A stretch of DNA of 64,000 nucleotides from Bog-257 sp963834135 (GTDB lineage: Bacteria; Acidobacteriota; Terriglobia; Terriglobales; Acidobacteriaceae): assembly GCA_963834135.1 (NCBI GenBank), contig CAWIAN010000014.1, positions 62,001-126,000 on the forward strand. Reading direction: 5' to 3'. The notes beneath the pieces are model-generated. The model did no database searches. It saw nothing but the letters and a program-made list of their open reading frames with translations, and was not told the origin of the DNA. How positions within the stretch are numbered: position 1 is the first letter of the stretch; each line of letters begins with the position of its first letter. The position numbers and the translations under genes were made by a program. Positions 52,230 through 61,291 of this stretch are shown here, piece by piece.

Positions 52230-53348
52230 ATGGAAATCAGTGTCAGCAAGTTCGAACTGCTCAAGGAACTGACTGCCACCCAGGGAGTCGTCGAACGCAA
52301 GACCACGATCCCCATCCTCTCCAACTTTTTGTTCGAAGCAGCCAATGACCGGCTGACGATCACCGCCACCGATCTGGATCTCAGCCTGCGAACCTCCTGT
52401 GCGGCAAAGGTGAAGCGCGACGGCGCCTGCACCATCCCCGCGCGCAAGCTCTACGACTACGTGAAGCTGCTGCCAGACGGCGACATTTCCATCAAGCTGC
52501 TGGAGAACCACTGGGTCAATATTCGCTCCGGGCGCTCGAACACCAAGATGGTTGGGATGGCGCGTGCGAACTTTCCCGGTCTGCCAACGTTTCCGTCCAG
52601 CGGGATGGTCAAGATTCCGGCCAAGACGCTCCGCAGCATGATCGGCCGGACCATCTTTGCCATCTCGAATGAGGAGTCGCGCTACACCCTGAACGGCGGC
52701 CTGATGGTGCTGAAGCCGGAGTCGATCACCATGGTGGCGACGGACGGCCACCGCCTGGCGCATATCGAGAAGCAAGGCGAGCAGTTTGACGTCAGCGGCG
52801 AGAACAAGACGCTGGTTCCCAAGAAGGCGATGAGCGAGGTTTACTCGCTGCTCCAGAACAGCGACGTGGAGTTCGTCGAGTTCGCCAAGGACGAGTCGAC
52901 CTTGTTCTTCCGGATCGGCGAGCGTCTGCTGACCTCGCGCCAGCTAACCGGCCAATTCCCAAATTACGAAGCGGTTTTGCCGAAGGAGACAACCAAGTCC
53001 GTGTTGGTCCACGGCTCGGATCTCAGCACGGCAATTCAGCGAGTGGCACAGTTTGCCGACGAGCGTTCGCGGGCGATTCGCATGAAACTCGACAAGAACG
53101 AGCTGAAGATTTCCTCGTCTTCCACAGACTCCGGCGAGTCGGAGGATTCAATCGAAACGGCTTACGCGGCCGATCCGTTGACCATCGGCTTCAACTCCGA
53201 GTACTTGATCGACTTCCTGAAGGCCTCCAGCAGCGGCGACGTGCGGCTGGAGTTCAAGGACGCCCAGTCGGCCGGCCAAATGCGTCCCGAGGACGGCGGA
53301 GACGACGGCTTTAAGTACCGGTACGTCGTCATGCCGATGCGAATCTGA
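52230..53348 (+). CDS. dnaN: DNA polymerase III beta sliding clamp
   Basis: 372 residues from the ATG at 52230, which has an AGGG site 7 bp upstream and gives a clamp-like N-terminus MEISVSKFELLKELTATQGV. The frame continues upstream through GTG 52182 to an ATT preceded by AAGGAG. The protein has three clamp domains: VERKTTIPILSNFLFEA, FPSSGMVKIPAKTLRSMIGRTIFAISNEESRYTLNGG, and VVMPMRI at the C-terminus (family ending MPMR[LI]). It tethers polymerase III to DNA. It is not followed by recF or gyrB in this window. Confidence 0.95.
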   Translation: MEISVSKFELLKELTATQGVVERKTTIPILSNFLFEAANDRLTITATDLDLSLRTSCAAKVKRDGACTIPARKLYDYVKLLPDGDISIKLLENHWVNIRSGRSNTKMVGMARANFPGLPTFPSSGMVKIPAKTLRSMIGRTIFAISNEESRYTLNGGLMVLKPESITMVATDGHRLAHIEKQGEQFDVSGENKTLVPKKAMSEVYSLLQNSDVEFVEFAKDESTLFFRIGERLLTSRQLTGQFPNYEAVLPKETTKSVLVHGSDLSTAIQRVAQFADERSRAIRMKLDKNELKISSSSTDSGESEDSIETAYAADPLTIGFNSEYLIDFLKASSSGDVRLEFKDAQSAGQMRPEDGGDDGFKYRYVVMPMRI

Positions 53349-53355
53349 GATTAGA

Positions 53356-53377
53356 CCCTTCGGGATAGCCCGAAGGG
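53356..53377 (+). terminator. Hairpin after dnaN
   Basis: CCCTTCGGG (53356-53364) / CCCGAAGGG (53369-53377) around ATAG, 8 bp beyond the stop. No T-tract follows. A second imperfect hairpin CCCAGCAC...GTGCTGGG lies at about 53391-53420. Confidence 0.55.
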
Positions 53378-53544
53378 CGGAATATCCTAGCCCAGCACCC
53401 AGCGAAGCGGAGTGCTGGGTTATTGCGGGAGATGATCAAAGTCCCGTCGGGACGCCAAGCTCGATGGTTCCGTCCTAGCTGAAAGATGGCTAGAGCGGGG
53501 CACCCACCGATAACTCTCCTTGAACAATCTCTTCACCAAGATTC

Positions 53545-54648
53545 CTATTCATACGCCAGCGCGTCGATCGGGTCCTTCTGCGCGGCCTTAATTGCCGGGT
53601 AGAACGCTCCTAACATCGATCCGACAAGTGCAATTACAGACGCCTTCACCAGCAACTTCGAGCTGATCATTACCGGCAAGGTCTGGAAATGTGCCCTCAG
53701 GCCGGCCTTGGCTGCGTAGCTGAAGAGAATGCCCAGGATGACGCCGCCAACGGCAATCAGCAGCGTCTCCCGCAGAACCACATTCACGATGTAGAGCTTG
53801 CCGGCCCCGAGCGACTTTAGGATGCCGATCTCGCGCGTGCGCTCCATCACCGCCGTGTACATCGCCTGGAAGATGACGATGAAGCCGATGATCATCGAAA
53901 TCCCGATCACGACATCGATTACCGTGGTGAGGCCGGGAATGCTGGCCGAAGTCATCAGGCTCAGGTATTCCTTGATCGAATGAACGCCGTACTGCTCCAT
54001 GCCGGGAATGCTCTTGATCTCGCGGACCACCTCGTCGGCATTGTTGGGATCGTCCAGCTTGACGTAAAAGATGGTCGCCTTACCGAGAGCGCCAATCAGG
54101 TCCTGTAGCGTGGAAATGGGAACGAACTTACGTGCTCCCTTGCCGTGCTCCACAATGCCGCATATGCGGAAATCGTGGTTAAGCGCCTGGGTAGTGTCGC
54201 CGACCTTCAGATGCTCGGAAGCGGCCTTGAGGTCATCGATCAACATGTCGTAAGGGCCCTGAAACGGACCACCTGAGACGTATCGAAATCCGCCGGTTAC
54301 TGCATTGAACGAGTCGAGGTCGATGCCGTAAAGGACCTCAAGGCTCTTTGACATGGTCGTTTGGGTTACGACGGGTGCCACAGCGATCACGTGCGGTAGC
54401 TGCCCGATCTTATTGGCGACCTTCACCGACACTGGCGCGCCGTTCATGCCCATCAAGAGTGAAGATCCCGGCGGTTGCACCATGATGTCGGCGCCAATGC
54501 CGGCCTGACGGCTGCTGGTGTCGTTCAGAATGCCCAGCATGATGCCGACGATCAGCAGAATCAGTGTGACCTCGACCGCGACGGCAACCACGCTGATGAT
54601 GGTGCGGAACGGCCGGTGGACCAGGTTGGAGAGGATCATCCGGTTCAT
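53545..54648 (-). CDS. FtsX/MacB-type ABC transporter permease without adjacent ATPase
   Basis: 367 residues. An N-terminal TM (TIISVVAVAVEVTLILLIVGIMLGI) is followed by a MacB periplasmic core (about 50-235: DIMVQPPGSS, IAVAPVVTQTTMSKSLEVLYGID). Three C-terminal TMs carry ISMIIGFIVIFQAMYTAVMERTREIGILKSLGAGKLYIVNVVLRETLLIAVGG and GAFYPAIKAAQKDPIDALAYE. This is a MacB/LolE-like type VII permease. Such proteins drive envelope lipoprotein, antibiotic or signal export with an ATPase, but none is encoded in the window. A small gap separates it from the upstream hypothetical gene. Confidence 0.88.
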   Translation of the reverse strand: MNRMILSNLVHRPFRTIISVVAVAVEVTLILLIVGIMLGILNDTSSRQAGIGADIMVQPPGSSLLMGMNGAPVSVKVANKIGQLPHVIAVAPVVTQTTMSKSLEVLYGIDLDSFNAVTGGFRYVSGGPFQGPYDMLIDDLKAASEHLKVGDTTQALNHDFRICGIVEHGKGARKFVPISTLQDLIGALGKATIFYVKLDDPNNADEVVREIKSIPGMEQYGVHSIKEYLSLMTSASIPGLTTVIDVVIGISMIIGFIVIFQAMYTAVMERTREIGILKSLGAGKLYIVNVVLRETLLIAVGGVILGILFSYAAKAGLRAHFQTLPVMISSKLLVKASVIALVGSMLGAFYPAIKAAQKDPIDALAYE

Positions 54649-54702
54649 AATTAGAAGCTCGATTGTATAAGATGCCCGCGTAGAGCGCTGGGGCGCAAAG
54701 GG

Positions 54703-56255
54703 TTACAGGATGCCAGTGGCCTGGATCATGCCGGAGTGCTTGCGGTTGATGACGCGCACGCCCTCCCGCCAGTGCTCGTCCAACTCCGCCAGTGTCCACT
54801 CGATGCGAGGCGAAAGATAACGCAGCAGAACATCGGTCGTGGGGTGTACCCGCAGAGCCGGCGCCACCAGGTACAGGATCGGCGGAGCGCTGGAGATTTC
54901 GCGTCCGGCAAAGTAGCCGTTGCGGGTGAATTCTCCGTGTTGCTGGTGCCAACGCACGCGCGCCCAATAGTCCAAGCCTTGCAGGGGAAGATGGATGTCC
55001 TCATTCGCCTTCAGCTCGAGGACTGCCAGACGGCCATCCAGAGTGCAGGTCAACACGTCAAGCATGGCGCGGTCAGTCGAGGCGAAGGCGGGCACCTGAG
55101 AGTAGACGAAGCGCTGGTCTAGGCGCTCGCCGATGGCGCGCACCTGGCGAGTGACCAGGCTTTCCAGCCAGCGCTCCGGCGTCAGGCGATAGAACAGGTT
55201 GGTATGTGAACCCGCAGGCTGGCGCTGCTCGGTGAGACGCTGCAGCAATTCAGTAAACAGCGGCAGCGACTGGTCGTCGAGCACGTACTCGGCCGGACCG
55301 AGGCCGAAGAGGATCGACTCGCTGTTGCGGAACGACCCAGCCATTGGAGTCATGCGGGCGCGAGCGAACTCCAGGCCATGCAGCCGAAAGACAATCTCCG
55401 CGGCAGACTCGACGTTGATTTCAGCGGCGGGCACCATGGCCCGTATGCGGGCGATTGAGGCGGAAAAGCGTTCGCGCGCAGCTTGCACATCGACAGCGCG
55501 TCCGATGCGGGTGATGATGTTTCCGCTGTCGGCTACATCGAAAGCCTCCACGGTTTCGGCGCGCTCATCCAGCTCGTAGATCTGCCACTTAGCCGCATCC
55601 TGGTTCAAATTGGCGGCACGCTGGCGGACCATCTCCGATCGTCCGGGTGGCAGGAACAGCTTCAACCCTTCCACTTGGGCGCGTCCGGCCAAGTGCTGGC
55701 GCTGGTAGTCCATCCACAAAATGCCGAACGTCAGCGCCGCATCGACCGACGGCTGAGTCTCATCCGCGCCCGCTCCGAGGAAGGCGAAGATCGTTTGCCC
55801 GGCACGCAGCAGTCCGCGTGTGTACACCGGGCTGATGGAGTGCTCCAGGTCGGGGCTGCTGCTCAATCGGTCAACGCTGAAACCCGGATACTCACGGCGG
55901 AGAACGCGTTCGAGGAGTTTCTGGTACTGAGCACGCGACCTGCGACGGCTGCCAGCGCTTGAGGGTTCACGGTCGCCACAAATCTCGAGCAGATTCGGTT
56001 GCGATTGCCCAAAACGAAGCACCTGTAGACGCAGCGTCTGATTGTGAACCTCTGCCTCGAGCACGCGCCGCACCACGTTGCGCTCTTCGGACCAGAGGTG
56101 GAGAACGCACTTAAACTCACCGAGAGGGAGTATCGAGCCGTGGCGAAGTCGAAGAGGAGCGCTCCTTCCTCGGTGACAACCGAGTCGGGATACTCGGCGA
56201 GGAACTGTTCCAGGATGCGGGCAAGAGTTTCGACTGAGATTGCGCTGGCGGCCAT
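54703..56255 (-). CDS. Hypothetical protein with a PD-(D/E)XK-like segment, frameshifted
   Basis: About 517 residues over two frames. It starts MAASAISVETLARILEQFLA at 56255. The frame shift at about 56115-56121 is repaired by one added base, giving SVEFKCVLHLWSEERNVVRRVLEAEV. The middle is helical and mixed, without known domains. Near the C-terminus, AMLDVLTCTLDGRLAVLELKANEDIHLPLQGLDYW has the D-(x)n-E-x-K arrangement of PD-(D/E)XK nucleases. Downstream Tyr/Arg/His residues complete a possible active site. No signal peptide. Nuclease activity is inferred from motif spacing only. Confidence 0.65.
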
Positions 56256-56431
56256 GCTCGCTCTCAGGCTAGCTAAGTTAGTAGTCCCGGCGCTGCAACC
56301 GGGGACACAACGCCGTGTGATAATAGGAACGTCGGCAAGTCCCCTTTCGGTTCAAATTCCCGCGGCATTTCGGGTCGAGCCCCTCATCCCGCGCCTTTCT
56401 GAGCAGTCGGGACATCCAATCGAGTGTGACT

Positions 56432-57859
56432 ATGGACAACAAGTTTTTCTTCGACCGTTACGGGTTGGCACAGGCCGACATCGAACGCTATCTTTCAGCG
56501 GCGCTTTCCGCAGGCGGCGACTTCGCCGACCTTTATTTTGAATATCAGACCTCGACCTCGGTTTCGCTCGACGAAAGCATGGTGAAGTCCGCGACCCAGG
56601 GCATCTCTGTAGGTTGCGGAGTGCGTGTGCTTTCGGGTGAGCGCACGGGCTATGCCTACACCGACGACCTGTCGCAGGAACGCATCATGCATGCCGCGCG
56701 CACGGCTGCCATGATCGCCAAGGGACCGGCGCAGCAACCGGTGGTGGGATTGACCGACAAGCCCGCGCACAATCTTTACCCGGTGCCGCTGCCGTCGGTT
56801 GAAGGCGACGTGCTGGCGAAGGTGGACCTGGTACAGCGCGCTGACAAGGCTGCCCGCGAATACGATCCGCGGATTCACGAAGTCAGGGTCAGTTACGCCG
56901 ACGAACTGCGTCGCATCCTCGTGATCGGGTCGGATGGAAGCTTCGCCGAGGATTCGCAGCCTCTGTCGCGTATGAGCGTTTTCTGCATCGCCAAGTCCGA
57001 AGCGGCAGGTTCTGCACGTGGCAGCGCCGGCGGCGGTGGACGTGTGGGGCTCGATTATTTCCAGGGCGAGGCTTCGCCAGAGTACTTTGCCAAAGAGGCC
57101 GCTCGGCAGGCGATCATCCAACTGGACGCTCGCGACGCTCCGGCCGGCGAAATGGAAGTGGTGCTCGGGCCGGGATGGCCGGGAATTCTGCTGCATGAGG
57201 CGATTGGCCACGGCCTTGAAGCCGACTTCAACCGTAAGAAAACGTCAGCGTTTTCGGGACTGTTGGGCCAACGTGTCGCCAGCGACAAGTGCACGGTCGT
57301 GGACAATGGCACCATCGAGGGCCGCCGTGGTTCGCTCAACGTGGACGACGAAGGCAATCCCACGACGAACACGGTGCTGATCGAGAAGGGCATTCTGAAA
57401 GGGTACCTCGCCGATAAGCTGTCGTCGCGACTGATGAACATTCCGAACACCGGAAGCGGCCGGCGCGAGAGTTACCAGCACATTCCCATGCCGCGCATGA
57501 CGAACACTTACATGCTCGCGGGCCAGGACGCGCCGGAGGACATCATCAAGTCCGTGAAGTATGGCGTGTACGCCGTGAACTTTGGCGGCGGGCAGGTCGA
57601 CATCACCAACGGCAAGTTTGTCTTCTCGGCGTCGGAGGCCTACCTGATTGAAGATGGCCAGATCACTTCGCCGCTGAAGAACGCGACGCTGATCGGCAAC
57701 GGTCCCGATGTACTGACGAAGGTCTCCATGGTCGGCAGCGATTTGAAGCTGGATGAGGGAGTCGGAACCTGCGGCAAGGACGGACAGTCGGTGCCGGTAG
57801 GTGTGGGAATTCCCACGCTGAAGATCGATCGGCTGACGGTCGGTGGCACAGGCGGATAA
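56432..57859 (+). CDS. tldD: Metallopeptidase TldD
   Basis: 475 residues from the ATG at 56432. A GTG two codons upstream is an alternative. The HEXXXH zinc motif is HEAIGH (H255-E256...H260) in GWPGILLHEAIGHGLEADF. The C-terminal YMLAGQDAPEDIIKSVKYGVYAVNFGGGQVDITNGKFVFSASEAYLIEDGQITSPLKNATLIGNG is TldD-typical. TldD pairs with TldE to cleave unfolded or modified peptides, including antitoxins and some RiPPs. The tldE gene follows 213 bp downstream. The gap holds a palindrome array. Confidence 0.96.
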   Translation: MDNKFFFDRYGLAQADIERYLSAALSAGGDFADLYFEYQTSTSVSLDESMVKSATQGISVGCGVRVLSGERTGYAYTDDLSQERIMHAARTAAMIAKGPAQQPVVGLTDKPAHNLYPVPLPSVEGDVLAKVDLVQRADKAAREYDPRIHEVRVSYADELRRILVIGSDGSFAEDSQPLSRMSVFCIAKSEAAGSARGSAGGGGRVGLDYFQGEASPEYFAKEAARQAIIQLDARDAPAGEMEVVLGPGWPGILLHEAIGHGLEADFNRKKTSAFSGLLGQRVASDKCTVVDNGTIEGRRGSLNVDDEGNPTTNTVLIEKGILKGYLADKLSSRLMNIPNTGSGRRESYQHIPMPRMTNTYMLAGQDAPEDIIKSVKYGVYAVNFGGGQVDITNGKFVFSASEAYLIEDGQITSPLKNATLIGNGPDVLTKVSMVGSDLKLDEGVGTCGKDGQSVPVGVGIPTLKIDRLTVGGTGG

Positions 57860-57913
57860 TATTCCAGCGGTGCCAGAACGGGAATATCGATTACCCTGAT
57901 TCGCTCGCCGATT

Positions 57914-57984
57914 TTCTTACTTGTAAGACTTCTGCATGAAATCTTACAAGTAAGATTTTTGCAGAACGTCTTACAAGTAAGATT
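57914..57984. repeat. Array of three 16-bp palindromes (TCTTACNNGTAAGA)
   Basis: TTCTTACTTGTAAGAC (57914-57929), ATCTTACAAGTAAGAT (57941-57956) and GTCTTACAAGTAAGAT (57969-57984). The copies are spaced 27-28 bp apart, and the second is a perfect palindrome. They occupy the tldD-tldE gap, about 90 bp before the tldE start. Uniform spacing near 2.6 helical turns suggests a binding array for a dimeric regulator. No known regulon is recognised. Confidence 0.7.
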
Positions 57985-58072
57985 TTCGTCATCTAGACCC
58001 GCTAACGTGCGGCGGCCGCTGCCCGGAGTCGCAACCGCACACCTCAGTTTTCAGAGATAGGAATCAAAACGG

Positions 58073-59464
58073 ATGAAGGTTTCGACAGCAGAGCCCACAA
58101 GTACCCAAACTACCTCAACCGATCTGAAAGAAATTGCAGCTGACGCGGTACAGCGCGCGATGCAGGGTGGGGCCACGGCGGCCGAAGCCGTTGCCATGGA
58201 CGGCAGCGAGTTCTCGACTGTCGTACGACTCGGCGAAGTCGAGACGTTGAAGGAGTCGGGCTCGAAAGGCATCGGCGTGCGAGTATTTTTTGGCCAGCGG
58301 GCGGCCAGTACTTACTCCAGCGACCTCACCCCTGCGGGCGTGAAGCAGATGGTGGATTCGGCCCTGAAGCTGGCGAAAATCACCAGTGAAGACCCTTTCG
58401 CCGGAATCCCGGAGCCCTCGCAGCTGGGTAAGTTGGAGGGCGATCTCGGCATGTACTACGACGACGTGTACTCGCTTTCCACGCCCGATCGCATTGACTA
58501 CGCGCGGCGCGCGGAGAAGGCCGCGTTGGATGTCGATCCCCGGATCGTGAACTCGGAAGGAGGAACCTTCGACGCCGCTATCGGGTACAAAGTGTTGGCG
58601 AATTCGCACGGATTTGTTGGCGATTATCAGCGCTCCTACTGCTCGGTTTCGGCGGTTCCGATCGCGCAGGTGGAAGGATCGGCGATGCAGCGCGATTATT
58701 GGTACTCGGTTGCAAACTCGCTGAAGCGACTCGAGCCTGCGGAAGAAGTCGGACAGATTGCCGCCAAGCGCACCTTGCGCCGCCTGGGTGCGCGGAAGGT
58801 GAAGACGGCGAAGGTGCCCCTCGTTTTCGAACGCACCATCGCCGGCGCGCTCGTCGGACACATCTTCGAAGCTGTCAATGGCGATTCGGTCTATCGCGGC
58901 GCATCGTTTCTGAGCGGCAAACTCAACGAGAAGGTTGCAGGCGACAACATTCAGGTCATCGACGACGGCACCATGCCGGGCGGCTTCGGTACCAGTCCAT
59001 TCGATTCCGAAGGCGTTCCGAGCCGGAAGACCGTTGTCCTTGAGAATGGAGTTCTCAAGTCCTACCTGCTGAACACCTACACGGCGAAGAAGCTGGGGAT
59101 GCAGACCACAGGCAATGCATCGCGCGGGCTGGCAGGGACCCCGGGCATTGGCCCGGGCAATTTCTTTCTCAAGCCGGGAACGAAAAGCCTGCAGGAAATC
59201 ATCGGCGACATCAAAGAAGGTTTGTTCGTCACCGAGTTTTTGGGCTTCGGCGTGAATCTCGTGACCGGAGATTTCTCGCGCGGGGCCAGCGGCTTGTGGA
59301 TTCAGAATGGCGAGTTGACCTTCCCGGTCGAAGAGATCACCGTTGCCGGCAATCTGAAAGATATGTTCTTCAATATTTCTGAGATCGGCAACGATCTGGA
59401 GTTCCGCAGCTCGATCGCTTCCCCAACCCTGCGCATCGACGGAATGACAGTTGCCGGAGAGTAA
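58073..59464 (+). CDS. tldE: TldE/PmbA-family peptidase partner
   Basis: 463 residues with the ATG 7 bp after an AGAGATAGG region. EFSTVVRLGEVETLKESGSKGIGVRVFFGQRAASTYSSDL and the C-terminal NTYTAKKLGMQTTGNASRG, LFVTEFLGFGVNLVTGDFSRGASGLWIQNG and MFFNISEIGNDLEF match TldE/PmbA. TldE lacks the HEXXXH site and is the non-catalytic or co-catalytic partner of TldD. It is convergent with the AI-2E permease gene, whose stop abuts its own. Confidence 0.95.
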   Translation: MKVSTAEPTSTQTTSTDLKEIAADAVQRAMQGGATAAEAVAMDGSEFSTVVRLGEVETLKESGSKGIGVRVFFGQRAASTYSSDLTPAGVKQMVDSALKLAKITSEDPFAGIPEPSQLGKLEGDLGMYYDDVYSLSTPDRIDYARRAEKAALDVDPRIVNSEGGTFDAAIGYKVLANSHGFVGDYQRSYCSVSAVPIAQVEGSAMQRDYWYSVANSLKRLEPAEEVGQIAAKRTLRRLGARKVKTAKVPLVFERTIAGALVGHIFEAVNGDSVYRGASFLSGKLNEKVAGDNIQVIDDGTMPGGFGTSPFDSEGVPSRKTVVLENGVLKSYLLNTYTAKKLGMQTTGNASRGLAGTPGIGPGNFFLKPGTKSLQEIIGDIKEGLFVTEFLGFGVNLVTGDFSRGASGLWIQNGELTFPVEEITVAGNLKDMFFNISEIGNDLEFRSSIASPTLRIDGMTVAGE

Positions 59465-60574
59465 TCAGCTGGCAGCGCGGGTAGGTGACGGTCGCGAAGC
59501 CAAAGTTGCCATGTGGGCTCGTTCCGCTTCTCCCGGTGTGCTGGAATAATCCCGCCAACGGTTCCAGACAACGCGGATGGCTGCGGCGATCGGTATCGCC
59601 AGATACACGCCAAGAATTCCGCCTAGCTCTCCTCCCATGAGTACGGCTGCGATCGCGGCCAACGGATGTAGTTCCAATCCGTGACCCATGATGCGCGGCA
59701 TCATGATGTAATCCTGGCATAACCGCCAGATCCCGAGAAAAACAACCACAAGCCACAGCTTACCGAATCCGGCGAGGAAGCCAACGCCGAGAATTGCAGC
59801 CGCAGCAACCATTGGACCAGCAACCGGAATGAACTCCATGATTCCACCACCCACCGCCAGTGCCAGCGAGTAGGGATAACTCAGAGCCGTCAGAACAATG
59901 CTGTAGGCGCAGAGCGATAGTGCTGAGACCATGAGCTGAGAGAAGATGAAGCGAGCCAGCATACGGTCCAAGTCCTCCACTATGCACCGCAGGAGGCGAC
60001 GCTGATCACGCCGGTCGAACTCATCGATCAAGCGCTGAGCGAATTTGCCGCCATCTGCGAGAAAGAAGACGGCGAGGATGGGAACCAGCGCAACCCAGAC
60101 AATGTTGGAAAGAAACTGCGCAGCCTCACTGCCCATTTGCGCCATCCAGTTGAGCAGCGCGCCCTGATGGGCTGCAATGAACAGCTCAATGCGATGCTGT
60201 GTGTCATAGCTCCAGTTATGTTTGCTTCCGAGCTGCCACACAATCTTTCCGCTGGTCACATTCTCCAGCAAATTTGGCAAGGTCTTAATGAGTCGGTGCG
60301 TATCTTCGATGACCCGGGGACCAAAAAGCGCGGCTAGTCCACCAAGCAGAACGGCAGCGCATAGGTAGCTCTCTGCTATGGCCAGCTTGCGTGAGCCTCT
60401 GGCTAGAGGTGAACTTTGTATGCGGTTGACCAGGGGCTCCAGCAGATAAGCGAAGAAAATAGCGAACAGAAAGATGACAAGGGTGTGTCTTACACCGTAG
60501 AGGAACGCTCCGACGGCGACAAAGAGAGTCGCGGTAGCCAGGACTTTAGCCGCGCGCAGATCGAAAAGGTGCAC
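59465..60574 (-). CDS. AI-2E family transporter, paralog 2
   Basis: 369 residues. FLFAIFFAYLLEPLVNRIQ, a large soluble central part (about 95-200), and the conserved membrane half MEFIPVAGPMVAAAAILGVGFLAGFGKLWLVVVFLGIWRLCQDYIMMPRIMGHGLELHPLAAIAAVLMGGELGGILGVYLAIPIAAAIRV show the family. It is distinct from paralog 1 (16116-17288) in length and loop sequence. Substrate unknown. The start is a non-ATG codon at 60574 in the available frame. Confidence 0.88.
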   Translation of the reverse strand: MHLFDLRAAKVLATATLFVAVGAFLYGVRHTLVIFLFAIFFAYLLEPLVNRIQSSPLARGSRKLAIAESYLCAAVLLGGLAALFGPRVIEDTHRLIKTLPNLLENVTSGKIVWQLGSKHNWSYDTQHRIELFIAAHQGALLNWMAQMGSEAAQFLSNIVWVALVPILAVFFLADGGKFAQRLIDEFDRRDQRRLLRCIVEDLDRMLARFIFSQLMVSALSLCAYSIVLTALSYPYSLALAVGGGIMEFIPVAGPMVAAAAILGVGFLAGFGKLWLVVVFLGIWRLCQDYIMMPRIMGHGLELHPLAAIAAVLMGGELGGILGVYLAIPIAAAIRVVWNRWRDYSSTPGEAERAHMATLASRPSPTRAAS

Positions 60575-60713
60575 CGTTTTTCAGATGTCATTGTGTCCGA
60601 ATGAGTTGGCGGCCACTCGGCTTTACCTGCAAACTCCGCGGTCTGTGGCAATCATCCTACAAACAGTCGAAAGAGAGCGAATTGGGACTTTCAACTAATC
60701 AAAGGGGGGAATA

Positions 60714-61286
60714 ATGGCGACAAATCCTCATATTCCATCGAATGCAGTTACAACGAAGCGCGAAAGGGGACCGCAGCTAGTACCTGCTCCTACAGCTCCC
60801 CAACGACATGGCAGCAGCGTACCGGGAGTTGTCGCGGCCATTGTGGTGGCGATAGCGCTCGTTGTTGTCATTTTTTATGTCATGCCAAAGACGCCCATGA
60901 GGTTTTCAGAGCCTTCCACAACCGAAGTTCCTACCCAGTCAGCCAGTAGTCAGGTGCGGTTCACCTCGATGCGAATGCGGTCGGCGCCAGGCGCAGGGTT
61001 GAATCTGGATGGTCAGGTGATGAACCAGGGGGATCGTTCAATCCTGGGTGCGATGGTGCGGCTCACCTTTCGCGATTCGAGCGGCGCGGTGGTGGGAACC
61101 GTGACGTCCCCTGTGGAAGGAATGACAGACAATAGCCAAAAACTGATGAAGGATGGTTTCTCGACCGATCCGTTGAAACCGGGCGACACTCGACTTTTCC
61201 GCGTGAGCGCCAGCCGTATACCTGCGGGATGGAACCACATCATGCCTGAGATGACGGTGTTGGCGGTGTCTGCGGGAGACCGGTAA
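60714..61286 (+). CDS. Membrane-anchored protein with a DUF2393/FxLYD-like domain
   Basis: 190 residues, with a GGGGGAATA site before the ATG. The N-terminus is Pro/Thr-rich and cytoplasmic. One TM lies at about 38-57 (VVAAIVVAIALVVVIFYVM). The exterior domain (about 80-185) has RFTSMRMRSAPGAGLNLDGQVMNQGDRSILGAMVRLTFRDSSGAVVG, DGFSTDPLKPGDTRLFRV and IPAGWNHIMPEMTV, an immunoglobulin-like beta fold typical of FxLYD/DUF2393. Role unknown, perhaps envelope binding. Monocistronic, convergent with add. Confidence 0.78.
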   Translation: MATNPHIPSNAVTTKRERGPQLVPAPTAPQRHGSSVPGVVAAIVVAIALVVVIFYVMPKTPMRFSEPSTTEVPTQSASSQVRFTSMRMRSAPGAGLNLDGQVMNQGDRSILGAMVRLTFRDSSGAVVGTVTSPVEGMTDNSQKLMKDGFSTDPLKPGDTRLFRVSASRIPAGWNHIMPEMTVLAVSAGDR

Positions 61287-61291
61287 GCGCG

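Noticed and set aside
56340..56370. tRNA-like T-loop GGTTCAAATTC near 56350
   Set aside because: The 5-bp T-stem does not pair (no matching G-C closing pair), and no acceptor or D-arm surrounds it.
57914..57984. CRISPR array
   Set aside because: Only three repeats of 16 bp with 11-12-bp spacers that share no spacer pattern, and no cas genes. A regulatory palindrome array explains it better.
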